From the NCBI GenBank assembly GCA_029990175.1, contig JARKIP010000035.1, positions 20,511,501 to 20,575,500 of the forward strand: a stretch of DNA of 64,000 nt. The letters run 5' to 3'. A program made the position numbers and the translations under genes. Shown one piece after another: positions 57,501-64,000 of this stretch. The stretch is from Petunia secreta (Eukaryota; Streptophyta; Magnoliopsida; Solanales; Solanaceae). Every line of letters starts with the position of its first letter. Positions within the stretch are counted from its first letter, which is position 1. The notes below the pieces were generated by a model that ran no database searches, was not told where the DNA came from, and saw only the letters and a list, made by a program, of their open reading frames with translations.

Positions 57501-58004
57501 ACCATTCACTGCCTTACCAATCCCCAACACCTTCCCACTGTAAAGGTCCTGAAATACACAAACATGAGGGAAGAATACCGTTGAACAATGCAGCAGCTTG
57601 GTTAGCTGTGACACTGACAACAAATTATACTTGAAGTCTGGTATATGCAACACATTGCTTATTTCCTTGTCTGTGAAAACCTTAGCTGTTCTAATGTGAG
57701 AGATAACTGCTTTCTGTCCATTAGGCAAATGTACAGGTCTTGTACTAGATGATGCATATGAGTTGAGTAATAGTCCTAATTCTGAACACATATGATTAGA
57801 TGCACCTTTGTCTATGATCCAGTTATTCCTCTTTATATCAGACAACATAGATACTACAATACCTGCTTTAGCTACATTGGCTGAGGCCTCCATGTCCTTT
57901 CCTTTATTGATCATATTCATCAACTGCTGAAACTGATCTGGGCTGAAGGTATAAGGTGGTGGTGTCTGAGCGTGATATGCATGACATGGGGCTAAGGTAG
58001 GCAC
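54515..58004 (-). pseudogene. Copia C pol (protease, integrase, RT, RNase H)
   Basis: ORF 55749-58004 (751 residues): protease motif NNWIIDKGASNHMC (Lys where Ser/Thr is required), pre-integrase HQRLGHALF, integrase zinc finger (HCPVC), Asp in QADVWGPF, Asp in RTDNGSEF, Glu in GVVERKHR, and RT start (CRWVYKIKYKANGKVERFKA; QMDVYNAFFQGDL). A frameshift at about 55750 leads to ORF 54853-55752: SLYGLKQASRQW, VYVDDLLVTGN, RNase H (YCDSDWAACPESRSS). A further break near 54850 precedes the pol end at 54515-54730 (NTKEQMADLLIKGLG), which extends into the 3' LTR. Confidence 0.93.
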
Positions 58005-59094
58005 TCCAGCTGCAGCAGATGGTGTTGATGAAGCCCCTGCATAACCAGTCGCACCAAAAAAATCTGGGATCTGAAGAAATATTCTGACTTAGTGTTCCAG
58101 CTTGCTGAAAGGAATTACTCTGATAGTAGGCATTCCCAGCATTCCCTTGTTCATCTGCATTGTTTGCTGTATATGTAGTAGCCCTTTTCTTTCCCCAACA
58201 TTCCTCCTTAGTGTGCCCTTTCTTCTGGCAATTACTGCACCACTTTTTATTATACCTATAGCCCTGTCTTCCTCTATTTCCCATCATCACAGCCTGATCT
58301 CCTGCTTTAAAATTATTAGTTTGCCTAAAAACTTGCTGCTAATTTCCTAACAGTGCTGCTGTCTCACCTATCTCCAGTGACTGCACTACATTTGACAGAG
58401 TTCTTTGACTCTCTTCTTGTGCAATTAGGGCATATGCCTGATTCACTGTAGGTGTTGGTTGCATCATCAAAATCTGACATCTAGCACTAGCATATGAGTC
58501 ATTCAGCCCTGTTAAGAACTGGAACAGTCTCTGCTGTTGCAGATGATCTATGAATGACCTGGACTTCTCACAGTCACATGAGGGAGGTGGCACCAAGGCA
58601 TCATACTCATCCCAGAGATCACTAAGCCTTGAGAAATATGTGGAAACAAGGGCATTTCCTTGTGAAATTACACTGATCTCACGATGCAAATGGAAGGCCC
58701 TAGTCACGTTTATCTTATCAAATTTCTCCTTTAGTGATTCCCACACTCTGTGAGCATCAGATGCACACACAATGCCAGTCAACAGTTCCTTAGAAACTAC
58801 ATTCATTATCCAGGATAACACTATGGCATTACATTTATCCCACTGTTTTGCCAACAAACTCTCATAATCTGATCTCACACAGCTTGCATCTATAAACCCT
58901 AGCTTACCCCTGCCTAGCAAAGAAATTTTCATAGTTCTACTCCAAAGAGCATAGTTTTCAGTTCCAGTCAATTGAATAGAGGTAAGTGAAACTCCTGATG
59001 TATCAGTCGATGATAAGTACAAAGGGTGATTGTGATCAGCTAGTGGATTTACAGTAACAGTTTGATTGATTTGGGCATTTGCATTATCCGCCAT
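58005..59094 (-). pseudogene. Copia C gag
   Basis: ATG at 59094 (MADNANAQINQTVTVNPLAD), 251 residues to a TAG at 58339-58341. The same frame goes on with the CCHC knuckle CSNCQKKGHTKEEC (about 58215), then a frameshift before the protease ORF. The core has the copia gag pattern LTGTENYALWSRTMKISLLG. The TAG is followed by CAG CAA, not the full leaky consensus, so a simple nonsense mutation is more likely. Confidence 0.88.
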
Positions 59095-59192
59095 TGCTAT
59101 TCTTCTGAAAACCTAAAAAGGTGATTAAAATGCAGATGTTGAAGATGACTTACAGATCGAGAAACACAGCGGAATCAATGAGTAATCGATCG

Positions 59193-59203
59193 CTCTGATA
59201 CCA
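59193..59203 (-). other. Copia C primer binding site
   Basis: TGGTATCAGAG directly next to the 5' LTR; initiator Met tRNA type. Confidence 0.92.
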
Positions 59204-59533
59204 TGTAAAATATCTCAGCTCCAGTCAGCTTCCATAGCTCACGACCTCAGCTATTTGGCAATGGAGGTTATCTAGGCTATTTGGGGAACTGTTGTAGAGA
59301 GAGATTTTCTAGAAATGGAGCTCAATTCTTACTAAACTGAATTAATGAAAATGTACACATTACAAGATAATTATAGTTCTTAGCTAAGATAACTAACTCT
59401 CAACTAACTCTAACTAACTACCTTCTTGGTTAAGTTAACTGCGAGCCTAACTAACCTCTAACCACACTCTCTAACTGAATTAGTTAAAGCTGACTCAGCA
59501 ACTAATGCTGACATGGACTCAGTATTCTCAACA
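59204..59533 (-). repeat. Copia C 5' LTR
   Basis: 330 bp, TGTAAAATAT to TCTCAACA on the plus strand. Confidence 0.95.
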
Positions 59534-60060
59534 TTTACTTCTACTATCTTTCTTTTCTTGGAAAACCAAATGATAATTTTATACATGGCCACCACATTTT
59601 TGGATTTGGGCATCAACCGTTGTTCTTCCTATTACACTCACTCTGAAAGTCGTGAAGAATTCCAACCTAATCTTGACAATGATCATTGGGTGCAACATGA
59701 TCAGTTAATTATGAGTTGTTAATCTTTGATATTTTGATGATTAATAAAACTATAGGGAAATTAGTGCTGAAAAAACTGAGGGAACTAGTGTATTAAATTT
59801 TTTCCTGACACACTGTAAAGTTAGAAATTTGTGTTCGACTGGGTATGGTAAAATGTGGAAAAAAATCTTGAAGAGACCAAATTCAAATGGAAGAATATCT
59901 AGTTACCATCTTGGTGAAGGTGTGTATTTGTTGGGAGATGTTTCACACAAGAAATTGTGCATTTGATGGGAAATATATATTGAGTAGCTTTCCTTGTTTG
60001 AGATAGTTTTGGTCTTTACATACTTGTTACCTTAATGACTTAGAACTCTTATATCTAATC
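59534..60060. other. Sequence between copia C and copia D
   Basis: AT-rich; may include the U3 part of the copia D LTR, whose start could not be found. No gene seen. Confidence 0.4.
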
Positions 60061-60690
60061 TTAATGTTATATATAGTTCAGGTTATTCTGGAATAGGTAC
60101 ACACCCTTATAAAGAAAATTCGGGGCATACTTTGTGTGAAGATCGAGAGAGGCGAATTGCTAAAGTCCAAAAGTTCTGGAGTGCAGGAAAACTAGAAGAT
60201 ACTAGCACCTTCGAAAAACTGCTTACATCGATGTGCATTCTATTAGTTCTCCTTAGTAGGTTATCGACTTGTACCTTATTTGCTTATTAATAAGTAATGT
60301 GTCAAAAGTATGTTGGTGTTATAACAAAGAACTTCAAGTTATGCGTAACCTTGTAGGTTAGTGTTAAGTGAGGATTTGCTTGACAGGGCTAGAGGTAGTC
60401 CGTGGATTACTCGAAATTGTAATATGAATTGGCTCCGATTTTGTGAACGTTTTAAGGAAAATCCTCTAGGGGTAGATCGTGGTTTTTGCATTTGTCAAGC
60501 TAGAGTAGTTTTTCACGTAAACATCTCTCGTGTTCTTTATTTATAGCACTGATATTATTCTTGTTAAATCAAACATAAGAAGTAGTTCCTCAGGTAGTTT
60601 TCAGGAAACTAATAAAGGAAGTAAAGAAATGAAAATCGGCCATGACCTATTCCCCCCCTCCCTTTGTGTTTTATGCGCATCTGAGACAAC
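60061..60690 (+). repeat. Probable copia D 5' LTR (right part)
   Basis: A TATATATAG box at about 60070 and a decayed PBS (ATTGATATCAAAG at about 60694) placed 45-50 bp before a copia gag ATG suggest that this is the R-U5 part of an LTR. No second LTR is in the window, so the borders are uncertain. Confidence 0.45.
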
Positions 60691-60744
60691 AATTGATATC
60701 AAAGTAGGATCTCAGTCATAAGGTTAACAACTTGAGAATACAAA

Positions 60745-61083
60745 ATGAGTGCTCCTAAGATAAAAGTTGAGGGACAATCTCAACTCAGATGTCCCTTGTT
60801 CAACGGCGAGAACTATGGCTGGTGGAAGGAAAGAGTGCAGAACTATCTAGAGTCTGAAGACTTTGATCAATGACATGTGATTGAAGAAGGACTTTTCGTT
60901 CTAATGAAGATGGTAGAAAATCAGTGAGTAAACAATTGCAAGGGCAATAGCAGATGAAAAGAAGCAAGTAGAGAAAAATGCATGGGCACTAATGATAATA
61001 TATTGTGCATTAAGCCCTCCAGAGTTTAATTATATACCGGCTCACAGGCTGTTTTAGGTGCTTTAGCAACTATGCACGAGGGA
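60745..61083 (+). pseudogene. Copia D gag, start
   Basis: ATG at 60745 (MSAPKIKVEGQSQLRCPLFN, then GENYGWWKERVQNYLES), a copia gag start of the FxGENYxxWK type. A TGA follows within 45 codons. Cut at 61083 by the solo LTR. Confidence 0.75.
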
Positions 61084-61909
61084 TGATGCAGTGCAAACCA
61101 AGCCAAGACCCTTTACTAGAAGTCAAGCCAAAGCAGTCCATGATGCTCACATTCACTTGGTAGGGAAGAGCTTGGACGTGGAAGATGGAAGCCTCGGAAC
61201 AACCTTGAAGATCATGAATTGGAGCACCATGGAAGGAGGACCATCTAGGACACTTGAAGAGGCTCAAGAGATACAAAATGAGACACCCCAAGAGGCTTCA
61301 GGAAGAGGCGGACCGCCTACCCAAAGGGGCGGACCGCCTGAAATATGTTAACTCTCTGGATTTTGGTGAGGCGGACCGCCTACATATTGAGGCGGACCGC
61401 CTAGTGACTGCAAGCTCTCAGGATTCTCAGGAGGCGGGCCCCTAGTAGGGGAAGGCGGACCGCCTACCCCCTGTGACTGCAATGCGGGATTTTGCTACTT
61501 TTTACATAAACTACCTATTTTAGCCCTAAGTGGCCTTTAATGTTTTAATCCACTTTGGGGGTATTTAAGACCTTTCATTACAAGTTGTAGAAGACTATAA
61601 GAGTCTTCATTAGGTCTTGAAGTCATTTAGCTTACTTTAAATACACAAAAACATATGAAACTCTCTCTATGAAAAACCCTTGATTTTGGCTTGATTTCAA
61701 TTGGTGGATTCCGAGTTGAACTTCAAACCTCTCTGATCATTCTATTTGCAAGAACCTCGTGATTCTTGAGGATAGTTGCATAACGTAGGTGATTCTTTCC
61801 AATCATTCGGAGTGTAACGAAACATCGTTCTTCGTTGCTACTTGGACTTTCGTGTGAGTCTCGTCTCGTTTCTTTATCTTTTATCGCTTTTGTAGTTTCG
61901 ATTGCATCA
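61084..61909 (+). mobile_element. Solo LTR, relative of the CRM-type element
   Basis: 826 bp from TGATGCAGTGC to GATTGCATCA with perfect AGGGA duplication (61079-61083, 61910-61914). It resembles the 23818/30430 LTRs at both ends and in blocks (GAAGTCAAGCCAA; GGTGATTCTTTCCAATC; CTTTCGTGTGAGTCTCGTC) but belongs to another subfamily. Inserted in copia D gag. Confidence 0.9.
61306..61465. repeat. GGCGGACCGCC palindrome cluster in the solo LTR
   Basis: Five copies of GGCGGACCGCC, mostly within AGGCGGACCGCCTA (61306, 61328, 61369, 61390, 61453), plus one GGCGGGCCCC variant. The motif is a perfect palindrome apart from its central base. Confidence 0.95.
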
Positions 61910-63091
61910 AGGGAACAAGTGGTCAAGCAATCCAAGATAGAAATCTTCATGAGAGAATCTAAATTGTTCACCGTGAAAGAGAAAGGAGCATTACATATAT
62001 GTATACCAGGTTAACACTCCAGACTAACAATTATGGAGCGTTGGAAAAGAAGTATGCGATAGAGGAATTGGTCAGAAAGATACTTAAAATTCTTTGGCCT
62101 CTTGGATAACAATGCTACAAACATTCAGGAGACTAAGAAGCTGGATGAAATCACCTTGGCTGACCTGATCGGAAATCTACAGACATATGAACTCAGAAGA
62201 CATAGTATAGCTAAGGATAAGAATTATGAATCAAGGAATTCGGTGCTCAAAGTCACGGATGATACTTTTGCAAATATTAATGATGAGATTGCTGATGCCT
62301 TTTCCCAGAGGATGCAGAAATACTATACATCGAGAAGAGTCAGAAAAATGAGTAGAGGACAAATAGAGTGATGTCCAAAGTATGTTAGTCCTTATGATTT
62401 CATAAAAGGCAGTCCTTAGGTTTGAGAAGCAGAGGAAACAACTTCAGAAACGCGTCAAGGATGCATTCTTGTTGAAAGACAACAGTTTAAGAATGCACAA
62501 AAGAAAGCACGCATGGCTGCTTGGAGGATGATGAACTGATTAAGGAAGAAGGGGATTCCATATGAGAAAAAGCTAATCTCTCTTGATGGCACTGGTTGAT
62601 GAGACCACCTTTGAAGAAGTTAAGGATGGATTACAACCCTTGAAGGATGAACTATGTGCGTTCTTAAAATAAAAATTTGAAGATCTAGTGATAACTTTAA
62701 TAGAAAAAATACAAGCTATAAGACTAAGTTTCGCAATGCTTGTATAAATTTGGAAAAAGAATAATAAAATTTGGTGAATGAGAAACTCAAGCTAAGATTA
62801 GTGATACAAGAAACCAAGAAACAACTAGTGCTGGCTAAAAAATTAATTTTTACTCTCAGAGCTGACAATATAAGACTAGCAGTCATAAAATTATTCGGTA
62901 AAAGAATAACATATAACAGGATATGGGAGGATGAAGGTTCAAAGTTCAATGAAATTGACCCAACTCAAGCTGTGAAGAATCTGAAGCTAAAGAAAAAACT
63001 GAAAGGCCCAAGCAGAGAACTAATTGTGACAAATAAATCAAAAGATTTATATCACAACAATATGAACCAATATTACCAGGTAAACAAGTAG
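61910..63091 (+). pseudogene. Copia D gag, remainder
   Basis: Continues gag after the solo LTR. Recognisable: ETKKLDEITLADLIGNLQTY (copia gag, 62120-62200), LVDETTFEEVKDG (about 62590) and a Lys/Leu-rich, probably coiled-coil stretch (LRLVIQETKKQLVLAKKLIF) to 63091. Many stops and frameshifts. Pol is not seen before the window ends. Confidence 0.7.
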
Positions 63092-64000
63092 GGAAATTGA
63101 AGATCTAAACCATGTTCCAAACAACGCCCTAAAGAAAAATAGACAAGAGCTCCCGAAGAGATGGTTTACACATTTGCGTAGAAGTGCGACACCTGAGGAA
63201 AGAATATAATGAAGCCACAAGAGAATCCTTTGGTTCTGAACATGAAGAAGTTACATTATTTGCTTCTTTCTCATCAATATTGCACCATGAAGCTTTGATG
63301 TCATTGCAAAAAATTTGAGTTAATTATTGTGAATTTTAGGTAATAAAGCGATTCGCTATCTAATTTACAGTGTTCTATTAGGTTTAATAATTTGAATGAG
63401 AATATCATTTTAAATTGAGGCTTTGTGATTAGTATATTAGTTTAATGATTGAGTTGCTTTGCTTAACCCGATGCTTATAGTGCCGAAACTGTTGAATGTG
63501 TTTATTAATTGAAGTTTTGCAGCTCAATGCTCTTCGATCCACAACTTCGGCGTGAAAATAATTTATATTTGAATATTAGCTAAATTTGGATTACTGATAT
63601 ATCATGCTTGTGTCCTCGCGCGATGTGATACTGTGTTGCAAATAAATTGATAGACCTTATCGAAACTTGAACTCGCAGGGAATAGGATTAGAAAAAGTCA
63701 TGACTACTTAAGATTAGGAGCTAATTTGGCAGTTGACTTTGAAAAGTAATTAAATTATTAAACATTTAGAAATTTGTTGAGTAGATTGCTTATTCTGCCA
63801 TTCTCTGTTTGATATAGTCAAAGTGAATTGTGATCCAGGGAGTATATTAATACATGATGTTGATTAAGACTTATCCTTCTAGCTTGTTTGTGAATAATTC
63901 TTCTATTATTGGTGCTTAATTTATTGATTTTCATACCTGAGAAGGTTTAAGAAGTAGAAGAAGAAGTAGAAATTTTACATGTTCAGTACTTTCTTTGTTA
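63092..64000. other. Unassigned sequence
   Basis: AT-rich, no long ORF; 63100-63300 may still be decayed copia D. Nothing else recognised. Confidence 0.4.

Larger units (their letters stand above)
54261..59533 (-). mobile_element. Copia C: full-length Ty1/copia element
   Basis: 5,273 bp. Two 330-bp LTRs, perfect TTTAC target duplication (54256-54260, 59534-59538), PBS TGGTATCAGAG at 59193-59203, polypurine tract TTTGAGGGGGAG beside the 3' LTR (minus strand, 54591-54603). I count 11 differences between the LTRs (about 3 percent). Gag and pol are nearly whole but carry a stop, at least two frameshifts and a changed protease active site. Confidence 0.95.

Noticed and set aside
58339..58341. Gag TAG in copia C as a programmed readthrough site
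   Set aside because: The following codons are CAG CAA, not CAR-YYA, and the frame breaks before protease; a random nonsense mutation is simpler.
1..64000. CRISPR arrays, bacterial operons or phage genes
   Set aside because: Introns, LTR elements and base composition are those of a plant nuclear genome; the short palindromic repeats are LTR motifs without spacer regularity.

Overview
The window is a heavily retrotransposon-loaded stretch of a flowering-plant nuclear genome, almost certainly a eudicot. Signs are plant-type Ty3/gypsy (Tat and chromovirus) and Ty1/copia elements with plant initiator-Met-type primer sites, GT-AG introns, a (TA)n microsatellite, and a plant DUF1985-Ulp1 gene. I cannot name the species. 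The large gypsy-type LTR starting TGAAACGACC and ending GTCGTGTCA resembles ones I associate with asterids such as Solanaceae; that is a weak hint.

Layout. (1) 1-20334: a minus-strand multi-exon gene encoding a DUF1985 domain followed by a C48/Ulp1 cysteine protease, read from about 19056 down to 1. It is broken by a 2.5-kb solo LTR (16150-18667, duplication CTTTG) and by a full-length Tat-lineage gypsy element on the minus strand (Tat-1, 145-11621). The reading frame resumes across both insertions. (2) 20335-44905: an old plus-strand copia element (copia A) split by two full-length insertions, a chromovirus of CRM type (23818-31179, duplication AGGAT) and a second Tat element on the minus strand (Tat-2, 32415-44034, duplication GAGAC). 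(3) 44906-46470: a foldback sequence and ordinary intergenic DNA with one small ORF. (4) 46471-53870: a decayed minus-strand copia (copia B). (5) 54261-59533: a minus-strand copia (copia C, duplication TTTAC). (6) 59534-64000: remains of a plus-strand copia (copia D) interrupted by a solo LTR of the CRM-related family (61084-61909, duplication AGGGA).

The most interesting material is inside the two Tat elements. Both carry, in the antisense direction between pol and the 3' LTR, a separate intron-containing gene with its own TATA box, coding for a protein of the plant 'putative gypsy type transposon' (Transposase_28) family with a coiled coil and an acidic tail. Both have gag-protease separated from an in-frame pol by the same AAA-TAG-CAA-TTA context, which matches the tobamovirus-type leaky stop. 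Both also carry a 71-nt tRNA-like sequence in the same place. Tat-2 has LTRs differing at only two positions by eye, yet has lost about 70 bp of reverse transcriptase including the first catalytic Asp, so it may have been mobilised in trans.

No intact host housekeeping gene was found. Every autonomous-type element is damaged by frameshifts, stops or deletions. All boundaries and LTR comparisons were made by eye.
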